This document shows, in pieces, positions 42,972 to 55,491 of a DNA stretch of 64,000 bases; the first letter of the stretch is position 1; each line of letters opens with the position of its first letter. The stretch is from Sthenelais limicola. Lineage: Eukaryota; Annelida; Polychaeta; Phyllodocida; Sigalionidae. The translations under genes were made by a program, and so were the position numbers. Where the stretch lies: contig OW804098.1 in assembly GCA_942159475.1 (NCBI GenBank), positions 115,308,218 to 115,372,217 of the forward strand. The letters run 5' to 3'. Under the pieces are notes generated by a model, which was given only the letters and a program-made list of their open reading frames with translations, ran no database searches and had not been told where the DNA came from.

Positions 42972-45028
42972 TATGGTCAATTCTATTTTTTTTGGCGTCC
43001 ACAAGGATTTTGCATGATATCGTCAGCAATATTGATTTTAGACATGATTTTTGAGATTCACTGAATCCGCCCTGAAAAATGGTACAATCCGAACCCTACT
43101 TTTAAGGGTCTAAAATGATTATTGACAATTCCAGCTTTAAAAAACCTCCTAAAATAGGCCATTTTTACAATAAGGTAAAAAAAATGTCCATTCGTCATGT
43201 AGAAAGAACATAACAAATGTATATATGTAGAGCAAATTTGTAATAATTCTGTAGACAAAATACTTTTACATATTATATTATGGTTTTAGGGACTCTATTT
43301 GAATATTTTATGTATCTTTTTGATAGTTATGTAATAGTCAACCCTAGCCATACCGTGCGTATGCCTAGACATTGTGTCCTCAATTTCATTTAAATTACAA
43401 AGGTTGTTTAGGTGAATATGTATTCATATGATAGACGAACTACTCTAGTTTTAAATGAAACCAGAAAAAATTATCAATTTGCCACCGGTTTCTACTTATT
43501 AATGAATTAGTAAAGGGACATACAGTATAGTCAACTTTTATGCATACCATGCGTATGCATTATATATAGCCATATCTCAGCAAATACAAATATTTAACTT
43601 TAAACATGTATACATAAGTTGGGCCCTTATTCAAGGTAATGAACAAAGGATCTCAATTGTATGTTGCCAAAACACATTTAAAATGATTACCAAGATTATT
43701 ATAAGCATGCCATGCGTATGCCTATACCATGCGTATGCCATTACAAGAGAATTGGGACATATCAGACAATTGCAGCTGATATATACATACAAAATGGAAA
43801 TAAATGACAATACATCCTTGCCGCTTTAAGCTAAGACATTCAAAACTTCTATAACTGGTATATTGTTCTATCTAATGTGGCTCATGTTAAAAATAAACAC
43901 CTTATTCTAGTAGACATTATCATTAACATGCCCCAGGGCAATACAATATGTGATTGAACAAAGTCGTATAGAATAAGGACCAGATTACATTGCATGACAT
44001 CCACGACACTCATAAGTGCACAAGTACTGACTTTCTATTGTATGTTTCATAGGATACATTATGTGCACCCAGTATGGGGCAGCATACGCACGGTACATAC
44101 TAACTAATGCCATAAACATTCAGTATTTGTAATTCTTAAAGCCAATTCTAATGCAATGAGTCAAACTTAAATGTTACTTAAAGTGCCAAGTTTTAATCTG
44201 ACTCTTAATGGCTTCACACTTGTTTCCAACCAAAATACATATCACATGCATATGCATAAATATGCATACCGTGCGTATGCCTACAATGAAAGAGAAAACC
44301 CTCTGGAAATAAATATCTAGTTATTGTATTTAACCGAAAATTGTATCAGTTATAGAGGTCATACTAAAATCGTTATCCATAGAATAATACACTATTATAA
44401 AAGAAATCAACTGATGTTTAATTGAATTAAAATGTTTAGCACTGGTGTTTCTCATGTGTTATACCGTGCGTATGCCTTAGGCTAGGAGCTTATAAAGTAT
44501 TCAAAAACTCTATAAATTTCTCCGAAAATTTGACAAGATATGTCAGACACACTCAACTACAAAATAAAGCAGAGCAATAATTATTCATCATCGATATGAT
44601 AAAGTTAATTGCAACGATGTAACATATACTTAAAATACAATGATTTCCACAAGGAAACACCCTAATTTCGAATCCATAGTTATTATCTAAAATCAATTTA
44701 ATCAAATCTCTGTGACTCTGAGACAATGATACATATATATGTTTATCATATTATGAAAAAGAAATCAAGATATGAATAGACTGATTTAGTAAAATTAGCA
44801 AAAATTTGAATAAATCACATGGCATACGCATGGTATACTTACTTTGGGCTTCATTTGTCCCATCTCCTATAGCTCAGTCAATATCCAGATATAACCTTAC
44901 CAATTTATACAGAAAAACCCTTCAAAACATCTAGTTTCCTGATATAACAATTGTTTCTGAGTCAGACCTATTTGAAAAATGGCCATTTTTTACCACCCTG
45001 GACGCCAAAAAATTAGAATTGACCATAT
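42972..45028. mobile_element. 2.06-kb TIR element with phased GTGCGTATGC motifs
   Basis: TATGGTCAATTCTATTTTTT and the following GGCGTCCA at the left are inverted at the right (TGGACGCCAAAAAATTAGAA, then TTGACCATA). TATA lies beside both ends. Eight copies of ATACCRTGCGTATGCC or close variants occur at 43350, 43544, 43707, 43724, 44081 (inverted), 44266, 44461 and 44821 (inverted). There is no coding frame of note. Confidence 0.7.
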
Positions 45029-45049
45029 ATCAAACACCGCTTTTATATA

Positions 45050-45875
45050 ACCAAACCATCAACCCTATTCTGTGCTACTGTGTACGTGTGACTGGGCTGT
45101 AGAGTGCCCTATGCTTTTTTCCCCCAAATCTGGACTTAGTGTATGAAACGTTCAAAACATCACAAGTAAATCATACTCATGTCCCTATAAAAGTTGCTGT
45201 ATGGGTGAATAACATATTTTGTTATGTTTATATCAAATGATCTGACTGGCTGGCGCTACAATCAACTCAAGACAACCAGTGAAATACATCATAGTCGGTG
45301 GTGAAATGAACAAAAAGCGCCGCGCTGATAGCACATAAATAATGCCTGATCCCAGCCACTAGGCCAAGCACCGTAACGCAACCTGACAGCAGAGGCTGAT
45401 AATCATTAAACGGGTTTTAAGACACCATTGCATCTTAATAAACAACAGAATAAGTCTCATTTCGACCATGTCTAGAATCAGAGATAAGTAAGATACAGTT
45501 TCCCATCTTTTTTGGACATTCATAAGCAAAGGTTCAGTCCGCTCAACCCAGGCGTGGATGGAGCGGACATTTGGGTGTTGCTACAGCAGGCTTGACTCAC
45601 GCGTAGCAGAATGTAAACAACAATCATCGTCGACAGGACTTGTTGCAAAAGTTGGGGTTACAAAATACATGTTGTCCCCTGCATTTATATAATATGCCCG
45701 TGCATCAAATTAGTCCTATAAAATACTATATGTAAAGTTTCCCTGTTCAACTCTGTGCATAAGTGTAGATCTGAGTGTTTTGTACCCGGGGTTTTGTATT
45801 TATTTTGTATAGGCTGCTGTTCGACCCTATACACGCGTACACAGTAGCACAGTATAGGGTTGATGGGCCAGTCAC
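45050..45875. repeat. Long inverted repeat pair
   Basis: CATCAACCCTATTCTGTGCT and the following ACTGTGTACGTGTGA at about 45057-45092 are inverted at about 45832-45872. The 740-bp interior has no recognised gene. Confidence 0.6.
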
Positions 45876-45976
45876 TTAAATGGGTTGTATGTACAGCTAC
45901 CCTTTTATAAAGCTGTGTAGCATATAAAATGTACATGTAATCACTGATTGTTGTGGTGGCCACAAATCACCCACAC

Positions 45977-46003
45977 CATAGAACTAGGGGAGCTAGTTCT
46001 ATG
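45977..46003. repeat. Short perfect hairpin
   Basis: CATAGAACTAG and CTAGTTCTATG separated by 5 bases. Confidence 0.8.
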
Positions 46004-46395
46004 CCCACACCTAGCGTCGGGTGGAAAGGTGTAAAATAGCCCAAAGCGAAAACCTACATGGTACCTAACGTTCTACCACTTACCTTAGAATCTGTACATT
46101 TCTCAGGTGCCTAATGATTTCATAAATGACACAAAACTGAAACAAAGTTGAACATGGATTGTTCATGAGAAGTGATACTAAAGATCATAGTTCATGAATT
46201 AGAGTGAAATAAAAGAGATGCATGCATCATACTTACCTGGGATACATATGTACTAGGCCAAGTATACCTAAAACTACATCCAAATACTTTCGGTGTGGTC
46301 GGTGGTCGGCGAAGTAATGGTTGTATGGTAATGGGTTGGTAGGTATATAAATAGAATATAGCTGTCTAGGTCGGTCACTTAGGTCTCTGCTACCG

Positions 46396-46425
46396 CCATC
46401 CCCCCCCCCCCCCCCCCCCCGCCCC
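46396..46425. repeat. Poly-C run
   Basis: About 20 consecutive C followed by GCCCCCC. Confidence 0.9.
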
Positions 46426-46596
46426 CCTTCGTCACCCTTGCGTGACCACCACGCCTAGCTTTCTGGTGCGCGTGGGAATACACAAACTAGACGTGTGGTA
46501 CAGCTCGGTTTTTCGCGTGAGAACACGCTTATTTATAACAGTGTAGATAGCCTAAACAGGGCTTAGAGAATGGTCAATCTGAGAGACATTATTTGA

Positions 46597-46713
46597 TAAA
46601 ATACTTATAAGATGTCCAACTATTTACTATCATTGGACTCAGCTTGATCTCATCTTTCCAAAAGTGCTTATATCTTAAAACCTTTTGCGACTCATTTTCC
46701 TGTGCGCATCACA
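46597..46713 (+). repeat. Truncated family B right end
   Basis: About 115 bp, diverged, ending TTTTCCTGTGCGCATCACA. Confidence 0.65.
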
Positions 46714-46772
46714 AATGTCATTATAGAACATTTGGGTTACAAGAACATAGAATCAATCGTCCTCCAGTCAAT

Positions 46773-47006
46773 GGGTCAAGTTGTGAGAAAATGTATAATT
46801 CGCCTTCACCAATCCTCTAAATAACCAACATTTCAGACAAAAATAAAGTTCAAAACTCAGTTCTACACAACCAAACAAATTGCTAGAATCAATGCAATGC
46901 CGAATATAATGGAATGTACCCAGTATTGAACAAATTGCTGCCTAATTTAGCAGAATTTACTAAATGTGTACAGCGGCCAATTGTACATTTTCTGAAAATC
47001 TTACCC
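46773..47006 (-). mobile_element. Family A MITE, subfamily 1
   Basis: GGGTCAAG / CTTACCC ends. Confidence 0.85.
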
Positions 47007-47394
47007 ATATAGTTGCTGCTATGTGGTACAAAAGCTGAGAATCTGTGTGTATGAGCAGAAGCCTTACAAAACAGAAATACCGCCAACTGTTTTGGCATAA
47101 AAACATATTATATAGCAGGGCATATATAACCATTTGTTCTTTGGTCTGACTATCTAATGTACATCAATTTCTCTGACTATAGTTACAGAAATTGATCTGT
47201 TTCCCTCTCAGATTGCAATAAACACATACCAGCTTTCATAATTGCCACAGATTCCCTTTCTAATATCACACAATTCCCAAGCAAAGCTCAGCCAGTTGCC
47301 TCCTTCTCCGTATATATCCAAGATTGTTTTTGAGTCCTATTCACATATTGGCAAATGGAAGATCTTTGACTGTTTGCTTCTGCTGCGTCTTTAT

Positions 47395-47625
47395 GGGTTA
47401 GAATTTAAAAAAATATACAATCATCAGTACAAATTTGATAACTTCTGCTAAATTATGCTGAAAAATTATAAATGTTACATATATCCAAGTATCTTTTGCA
47501 TTGAGTTGATTAAAAATATCTCTTTGGTTGTGTTAAGCTGCATTTTGAACGTTATTTTTCTCTTACATTTGATTATTTGAGACGATAGGTGAGGGCGAAT
47601 TGCGCATTTTCTGAAAATCTTATCC
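47395..47625 (+). mobile_element. Family A MITE, subfamily 3
   Basis: Diverged TIRs (GGGTTAG / CTTATCC) but a perfect TTAT duplication (47391-47394, 47626-47629). The interior matches 62842-63076. Confidence 0.8.
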
Positions 47626-47934
47626 TTATAGTGATAACATGTCTAGCTATCAGCATGATCAACACTCAAAGACATTTCAATAATGCATAATGACTATATT
47701 CGGCTCCATATATGTTTCTACATTCATGGATTTTGACAAATAACCCAGTTGGTTTGCAAGCATCAAAGGCAGACTTCTTTTACTCACTGCTTTTGGTATA
47801 TCACAAATAACATCCATAGATAGTTCTAACAAGGATGTGAGAAGTTGCATTTAAATGTACAATTTGATATCTCTGGAAAAAGCCTTTTCACTAATACAGA
47901 GGTTCCACAAGACTATCCATATCTCTAATACACA

Positions 47935-48110
47935 AACATTTGTTAAAAGGAAGAAAGAAGTTCAGCAAAACATGGTGGGAAAAACATAACGTAACACATC
48001 AAGCAAAATGTTTCATCTAACAATTTACTTTTTATACATAAAAATGCGATGTAACTGAAAAAAAAATATAGAGTTACATGAAAGGTTTGCTTCTGGAACC
48101 TCCCTAATGT
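47935..48110 (+). repeat. Family F repeat, copy 1 (partner 49615-50165)
   Basis: GTTAAAAGGAAGAAAGAAGT and the following CAGCAAAA, TTTCATCTAACAATTTACTT and GGTTTGCTTCTGGAACCTCC are shared in order with the partner. Confidence 0.65.
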
Positions 48111-48206
48111 TTTAATGGATCTGTGTCCACCGCATGACAAGTAAAGTTTGTGATGACAAGTGAAGATCCTATCCTACATTTGCAATGGTTAGAGTATCTC
48201 TAATTT

Positions 48207-48776
48207 GGGTCAGATTTTCAGAAAATGTACAATCTACAATTCTACAGATCTATCAAATTCTGTTAAATTAGAGTGAAAAATCATAAATACTGAGTATATC
48301 TGATTGTATTCTGTATTGTATTTGTATAGGCAAGACCTTGCCGACATATAGCTGTGACGAGGCACCGCCCACTTGTTGTTTGTGTACGGTCGTCAACCAC
48401 GTGACAGGCTCGACCAATAGGAGCGCAGGAAAGTTAGAACATTTTGTATAACTGCCACACCTTCTTCCACGCTCGGGTCGATCAGACCTATTTGCATGTG
48501 TCAACATTGGAAATTTTGAACTTTATGTCTTTATTATGGTGGAATAAATATTCTATGTTCGCCAAACTGCTCCTTCATGTTATTATTATTAATCGTTCAT
48601 ATAATATAATCGTTCAAAATATATATCTATGCTTAAATGCCTCCCACGACAGACTATATTCAATATATCTGTTTGGTTAAGTTGAACAGTATTTTGAGCC
48701 TGATTTTCATCTTAAATTTGGGTTATTTGAGGGGATTGGTGAAGGCCAATTGTACTATTTTATGAAGACTTGACCC
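48207..48776 (+). mobile_element. Family A MITE split by a 330-bp insert
   Basis: Left part 48207-48322 and right part about 48658-48776 together make one element. The insert between them (about 48323-48657) starts TATAGGCAAGACCTTGCCGA and is relatively GC-rich in its first half. Confidence 0.75.
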
Positions 48777-48935
48777 TTTTACTGGTTCTAAGCAATTGAA
48801 ACATTGCATGGTTTCAGTTGTCTGGGACTAAAACAGTGCAAGGGTGTCAGCAGAAAATAAAGGATGAATGTAATCCTTCAAATAAATAAACTTGATGCAT
48901 CAGGTAAAATACGGCTGAAGTGAAAGTGACCCATG

Positions 48936-49490
48936 AATAGGGGGAGTTGCATAGCTGCCATTTTGAATCTTGATTCACATGGAATTATGGGAGTAATGGT
49001 ACAGTATAAAATCTATAGAAAACATGTCATATTTAGCATGGAATAATTATCAATGCTCTCATTTCAATATCCATATGTTATGCATGTTTCCATCACTCAA
49101 GTCCCCATCTTTCCCATCATGCATTTGGTTTTCATAGATTATTTACAAAAGCTATGATATTGTCTATTTCAGTGCATCCTGGGATGGATTTTGTTGGAAT
49201 CTGACATAGAAATATTTAGCAACATTATTATCGAAAATTGCAAGAATGCTGTCACCAATACCATAGCTTGTGTAAATGATCTTCTATGAAAACCAAATGC
49301 ACGATGGGAACGATGGAGACTTCTCTTATGGTACCATGTAAAACACATGGAATTCGACATAATGATAAGAGTACAGATACATAGTCCATGCTGAGCATGG
49401 CATGTTTTCTATTGATTTTACACAGTACAATTAGTCCCATGATTCCATGCGAATTAAGATTCAAAATTGCGGCTATGCATGTCCCCTATT
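48936..49490. mobile_element. Family C head-to-head dimer
   Basis: 48936-49162 is the left two-thirds of family C in + orientation. 49163-49490 is a nearly complete copy in - orientation. The result is a 555-bp imperfect palindrome, with AATAGGGGGAGTTGCATAGC at one end and its inverse at the other. Confidence 0.8.
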
Positions 49491-49614
49491 ATTGCCTATG
49501 AAACTAGCATCTCCTTAAACTTTGACTTGTCTTGAAGTTTACAGTATATTCTTAGGAGAGGATGTGAAAAATACACTGAGAACTAGCACTGAGTCTAACC
49601 TATATATATATCTG

Positions 49615-50165
49615 ATATACAGACATACGTTAAAAGGAAGAAAGAGGTTCAGCAAAATATGAGACAAATCACAGTTGTGAAAATCTACCAAATAAAATTG
49701 TTTTAAAAATAAACAAATCATGGCGGCGAAAACGTAACCTAACTTACCAAGCAACATTTTTCATCTCACAATTTATTTTTTATATATAAAAGAGTGAAGT
49801 TATTCAAAAAATGATATTTAATGTGTAGTGACCCAGTATCGTGTTTGAGGAGGAGAGATATATAATAAAAGACAGAAGCCTCAATATAATTACTCTGATT
49901 TATTAGAAGCACAAGGTGATGTGTTGGTTATTTAACAAGGCCATATATAAAGGTGTGTGACATCCGTATACAATGATGACAGTAATAATATAACGGTAGA
50001 AGCACAGTAAATATAGTGTTGTGGAACACAGGTCCACCTGGTGGGAAAACATAAGCTGTATAGAGTGATCCATATAGGTTTTGTATGGAAGTAGTATATG
50101 GAAAGTGGTGTTCCTTCCCTATGGCAATACACTAAAATTTGGTTTGCTTGTGGAACATCCTTAAT
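49615..50165 (+). repeat. Family F repeat, copy 2, split by an insert
   Basis: Matches 47935-48110 at its two ends. About 310 bp in between (about 49822-50132) begins TGTAGTGACCC, ends GCAATACA and holds AATAAA, a possible solo LTR. Confidence 0.5.
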
Positions 50166-50251
50166 TAGTACATAGTTTCTCTGGGTTAATATGTGGTGCC
50201 GACTCTTGTTATGTCACATTGAGCATGTGCAGTGATATAGCAGTGATAAAT

Positions 50252-50472
50252 GGGTCAAGTTTTCAGAAAATGTACAAATCATCTTCATCAATCCTCTCAT
50301 ATAACTCAAATTTCAGACGTAAATAAAGTTCAAAATACAGTTCAACCTAACCAAACAGATTGCTAGAAACAATGCAATGCCAAATACACTCGAATTTACC
50401 TAGTATTGACCAAATTGAAGCCTAATTTAGCAGAATTTACTGCCAATCGTACATTTTCTGAAAATCTGACCC
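50252..50472 (-). mobile_element. Family A MITE, subfamily 1
   Basis: Perfect AAAT duplication (50248-50251, 50473-50476); short internal deletion before the right TIR. Confidence 0.88.
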
Positions 50473-50838
50473 AAATGAAAAAGCACTCATCCTCAAGCAC
50501 GTTTTTGTGTAGATGTTTTATTTCTCCACAATATCACATTTGCGATACTTTTCAAGTAGAGAAAATGAAGTTATCTAATAGCGTTACATTGAAATATTTT
50601 ACCTGAGTTTAATATTACTTCAATTTTACTTATAAGAGGTATAAGACCTACAGTAAGATCCACAATTACAAATCTCTCGCATCTCATTTTTTTTTACTTC
50701 ATGGCCAACATTGAAAAAACAAAAAAAACACAACAACAGTCAGTCCGTAAAGGTAAAAATACAAGGCAGGGCATCATTATAACACACACTGGAGTCTTTC
50801 AGTAGAACATGATCGGGACCATATCGATATCAGTACAT

Positions 50839-51073
50839 GGGTCAAGTTTTCAGAAAATGTACAATTCACCTTCGCCAATTCTCTCAAATAACCCATATTT
50901 CAGACGAAAATAAAGTTCAACATACAGTTCAACCTAACCAAACAGATTACTAGAATCAATGCAATGCCGAATATACTCGGATTAAGCTAGTATTGACCAA
51001 AATGAAGCCAAATTTAGCAGAATCTACTAAATGTGTACAGCTTCAAATTGGACATTTTCTGAAAATCTTACCC
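50839..51073 (-). mobile_element. Family A MITE, subfamily 1
   Basis: Perfect ACAT duplication (50835-50838, 51074-51077). Confidence 0.88.
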
Positions 51074-51216
51074 ACATAGCAAATTCTGAAACATCAGTTT
51101 ACATGATCGTGTATCCTTATGTCTGTAGTGTTCTGAAGTTTCCCAGTTTTCCTTTCACTCCCCATTGTCCCCACCCGATTTTGATACTCAAATTGTCTGC
51201 TTGGGAAGTAGGCTGA

Positions 51217-51421
51217 GAGATGTACAATTCACCTTCACCAATGTTCTCAAATAACCCAAATATCAGACGAAAATAAAGTTTAAAATACAGTTCAAGACAA
51301 CCAAACAGTTTGCTAGAATCAATGCAATGCCGATAATAGTCGAATTTACCTAGTATCGACAAAATTACAGCCTAATTTATCAGAATGTACTAAATATGTA
51401 CATTTTCTGAAAATCTGACTC
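51217..51421 (-). repeat. Truncated family A copy, subfamily 1
   Basis: Begins in the left TIR (GATGTACAATTCACCTTCAC) and ends CTGAAAATCTGACTC. Confidence 0.75.
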
Positions 51422-51574
51422 TAATATGAATTGAAATATTATTACGATGTATGACTAAATTGCTGATGTCTCTGTTCTTTTATTCTCCCTGTTGCTTCTT
51501 GGAAATATTCAACAAGTAATTCCGTAGGTTCAATGCAGTCCTTAAACAGAGGGGGAAAAAAAGAAAAATCTTGA

Positions 51575-51682
51575 TTTTGAATCTTGATTCGTATGGAATT
51601 ATGGGACTAATGGTACCGTGTAAAATCTATAGAAAACATGTTGTGTTCAGCATGGGATATTTATCAATGATGTAATGTTAAA
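51575..51682 (+). repeat. Family C fragment
   Basis: About 108 bp of the left third (GATTCGTATGGAATTATGGG region). Confidence 0.75.
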
Positions 51683-52067
51683 TGTAGCCCCCAAAATGGG
51701 CATATTATTATCAGGAGTACACCTGGTTCTTCACTCAGTTTACTTTAATTGATGAAGAAAAATGTTATACTTTATATATATGATCTCTATCTACGCGAAA
51801 AAATTAGGATATGTAGTAAAACCTCCTCTTCACACTGTGAATGGTACTGCCGAATGTACACACACAGGAGTACACCTGTATGTCCATATGCATACCACCC
51901 CTACTATGCAAAAAGTCACTTGACTTACTCGACATATTTATATTATTATTGTATTATTGTAACTTAACCTGTACCTACCACCTCTCATTAGTTTAGTAAA
52001 CCGATATTAATATCACAACAAATTTTAGGCCTAAGGTAACGGCAGGGAGAACTGGAGGCAATCCAGA

Positions 52068-52182
52068 AGCATATCGCCAAGGTGGTGTACCGTGTAACTG
52101 TTTGGCTGGTTAGTTTAGTAAGATTATTGTACTCAGGATCTATAGCCTCCCCACCCCCCACCCACCCTCTCACACAAAGACA
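52068..52182 (+). repeat. Direct repeat, copy 1 (partner 52385-52499)
   Basis: Shared CCAGAAG, ATATCGCCAAGGTGGTGTAC and AGGATCTATAGCCTCCCCAC about 317 bp apart, a few substitutions. Confidence 0.85.
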
Positions 52183-52384
52183 TGCAATTCCCCTATTCAA
52201 AGTGTCACTCTGTTATGACACATTACGTAACATTGTATTTTGTATTTAAAGATTTTTATTCAGTAGAAAACATTATGTATCAAGTACACTTTGTCTCAGT
52301 CATCACTGAAGGTATCACTAATATTAAACCATAATCATTATTACAAATTATTACAAATAATATACCTAGATCGTTCGTATTCTG

Positions 52385-52499
52385 TCCAGAAGTGTATCGC
52401 CAAGGTGGTGTACCATGTAACTGTTTGGCTGGTTAGTATAGTAAGATTATTGTGCTCAGGATCTATAGCCTCCCCACCCCCCACCCACCCACTCGCACA
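52385..52499 (+). repeat. Direct repeat, copy 2 (partner 52068-52182)
   Basis: See copy 1. The 317-bp spacing suggests a tandem duplication or LTR-like ends. Confidence 0.85.
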
Positions 52500-53120
52500 A
52501 AACTGTTAATTGTTTGTTGACAAGCGTTGATCAGGCTCTGCTGAGCCTAATCAACTACACAAGTAGTTATTTGGTATTATTCGGAATACACCATGAGAAG
52601 GTACGGGTAAACAGCTTTTTGGTTCTTTTTTAAATAAGGCCGTATGAAACATTTCATTCTGTCCAAGTTGTAGAGTGACATCGTTTATGTAGATATACAG
52701 TGATAATAGCGTAGTTTTACGGGGAAAATACATCAGAAAACGCAGATCCCCTTGATGGGCCCTAGTATTATACGAGAGACCCGATTTACGGGCATCATTC
52801 GAAATGTTCTGTCTAATAGCTACGCTATGTAAACATAGGCGATGGGATGCCGGCCGTCTAGAAGTCTGTGTACCTGTTTATCATGTAATTGTGTTTATTG
52901 ATAAATAAAGTAGTTCTTATCTAATGTCATGTGATCATTCCACGAACGTAAGTTCCTAGCAGGGTGCCACGCCCACTTTATACAATCATTCCCCACGGGG
53001 GAATACTTCCCATTCTGTTTGCTATTTCATTGCAAACAATGTAAGTGATGCGGTATTGCATACCTTCAGTCACTTTCATGCACATGATTTCATGCACGTG
53101 TCGGCAACAAACAAATACAT

Positions 53121-53357
53121 GGGTCAGATCTTCAGAAAGTGTACAATTCACCTTCACCAATCCTCTCAAATAACCCACATTTAAGACAGAAATGAGCTCC
53201 AAATGCAGTTTAACATATAAGAACTGATACTATAATTATATAAACGTGTCACCAAATATAATCAGATAAACCTGGTATTCATCATTTTTCGGCCTCATTC
53301 AGCAAGATTTCCTAAATTTGTAGAGCTGCCAATTGTACATTTTCCAAAAATCTGACC
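53121..53357 (-). mobile_element. Family A MITE, subfamily 2
   Basis: GGGTCAG / CTGACCG ends; interior typical. Confidence 0.82.
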
Positions 53358-53359
53358 GA

Positions 53360-54350
53360 AATAGTGAAATAAGGAAAGACTCTAATATTACACCCCTATG
53401 ATGTAGTTGCATATACCTTCAACATTGTACCACCCACTTACAGAGGGAGGTTGATAACTTGTTAATTAATTACATCACCCATAGCTAATAAGTAGGCCTG
53501 GTACATAAGCCTGATCACTGCGCGGGGAAAGGCGTTGTCAAATACACGCGCATTACTAACGTGTAAATTAGAAGACGTTATGACGTATGTGTTTGTGTCA
53601 TGGCCGGCATGCGTCATGGCCGGCTATGGTAACTATATTGTCATAGTAATCATGGGAATTGTATAGGATAATGTGTCTCAGTTGTTGGGCCTTTAATGTG
53701 AGCTATCAAATGATCTTATCGATGAATAAATAAGAATTCTAGACCATATTTGTTGATTTGTTGCCATTTTATTGTTTGTTTTGGTTGCCATGGTAACTAG
53801 ATTACCATACCAACTATGAAACCACTTTGAAATGATGCGTCTTCATGAGCCCTTTAATTTGAGCTATTACACGAGCATATTAAGAAAAAATAAGGGTTTT
53901 ATACAAGATTTTGTTTTTTTAACAGTAAATATTGGCGGCCATTTTGTTTTGTGCCTTTAGAAGGGTAAAAACGAATTTTTCAGCTTGGTAAGATTATTTT
54001 TTTAAATCTAGACCGACCGGCATCACTGGCATATTCATATGCCTCAAGCATTACCAACGATTTGACCCACGCCATCTTACTTACCAACACTACCAACAGA
54101 TAACCCGATGGTCCGCCGATCCGCCGATCCGCCGATCCGCCGAGAATCATATTTTCCGACCTCCAAGCCACCAAAACAATGTACCCACGCCTAGAGAAAT
54201 AATATAGACTGCGATTACCTCCAATACATCGAGGTATATCTGGTATAATAAGTGAGAAATAACCGATTCCCCGAGCCCTATATGCTAAAGCATGAATGGA
54301 CATTTTACCCTGCATATGGCCACGTGGCATGACTCATAGAATGAAACCCC
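53360..54350. other. No supported gene; 8-bp tandem near 54111
   Basis: A 116-codon minus frame (53980-54330) crosses a (CCGCCGAT)4 microsatellite and has no recognised domain. GCCCTTTAATTTGAGCTAT-like blocks recur near 53690 and 53850. Confidence 0.4.
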
Positions 54351-54355
54351 ACTCT

Positions 54356-54450
54356 CCCAACTACCGCACATAGTACAGTGGAAACGATCTCGCCTCCATA
54401 CCTGTGGGTTGGGAGTTCAAGGCTCTCCGGGGCCTCACACATTTTTTTTT
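54356..54450 (+). repeat. tRNA-derived SINE head or tRNA pseudogene
   Basis: TAGTACAGTGGAAACG resembles a pol III A box. GGGAGTTCAAGGCTCTCC resembles a B box and T arm about 40 bases further. A T run that could stop pol III starts near 54440. A D-arm-like and anticodon-arm-like layout is present, but pairing is too imperfect for a functional tRNA. Confidence 0.45.
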
Positions 54451-54942
54451 CATCCTCTACTTATGGGCCGTGTAGAGCTGTCACTCTACACAGCCGGGAC
54501 GAGAGTGGCGGGGACAGTGGGTGGGTTTGATGATTTGTGGTGATGGGAAAGGCAGGAGAAACAAAATATCCTATATTATCCGCCAAACACTATAATATCC
54601 TAGTTAATTTAAGAGTTGTTGTGACGATAGTGTACCCTGGGGCCAGTCACCCTCTGGACCAAAAAATTAACCTGAAAATGTTTCTTACCAAATTTTACTC
54701 TAAAATGCCCCTAGAAAGTTTTAAACATGTTTAAATAATGATCTGATTCCAGTCTAAAATACGTAACTGGGGTAAGGGTAGGGGGCGGTTGTTCTTTCTG
54801 AATTTCTCCTTTATTTGTATGTATTCTCTGTAAATCGTGTTGATTCACTGTCAAAACTGGAGAGTTAAATCTGACTCTCGTAGTGCCAGTGGTCTCTGCC
54901 TGGACCGTGGTCTGACTCTGACTGAGCCAACCTCTGTAATTT

Positions 54943-55065
54943 GTGATGTGTTCCAGGAGAATGAGTCATAAGTCGCAAAAAGGATATTTTTCAAAGTGTT
55001 TATTTTACAAGATCCCTTTATTGGAATGTTCTGGTTTTTGGGAGTGTATCACTTATGGTTACATT
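54943..55065 (+). repeat. Truncated family B left end
   Basis: TGTGATGTGTTCCAGGAGAA to CACTTATGGTTAC. Confidence 0.75.
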
Positions 55066-55491
55066 GATCAATTCTTCTCTATCTCTATTTCATGAGTATG
55101 ATCATAAACTGCCTCCCTCTCAGCTCTCTCGCCCTTGATATAACCATATTAAATGTGTTGATAAGGGCTTAAAGCAACCAATCTCACTCGCTCACTCCTC
55201 CCCATCAGCATGTTCCATCTATTTATAGCTGCACAGACAGAATAATCTTCTCCCCCTTTCCCTTAGACAGGAACAGAGATTAATTCATTCATACCATCAA
55301 ACCGGGAGTTTTGTCAATGAGGAAAGAGAAATGGTTTTCAGAGGAGGCAATAGGAGAAGAACAAGGGTGATAAGATGGAAAACAGATGCATAGCAAGATC
55401 AGGCTTTGGTCGTGAAGGGATTGTAAGGAATATGCTGGATAAAAAGACTTGTGTCATTGAAGATCATTCCTTATTAAAAGCATATATATAT

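Noticed and set aside
43350..44836. CRISPR-like reading of the GTGCGTATGC motif array
   Set aside because: Spacing is about 180 bp, copies occur in both orientations and vary, and the setting is animal-type DNA.
53980..54330. 116-codon minus-strand frame
   Set aside because: No domain, crosses a microsatellite, no splice or start context. Length is within chance for a 64-kb window.
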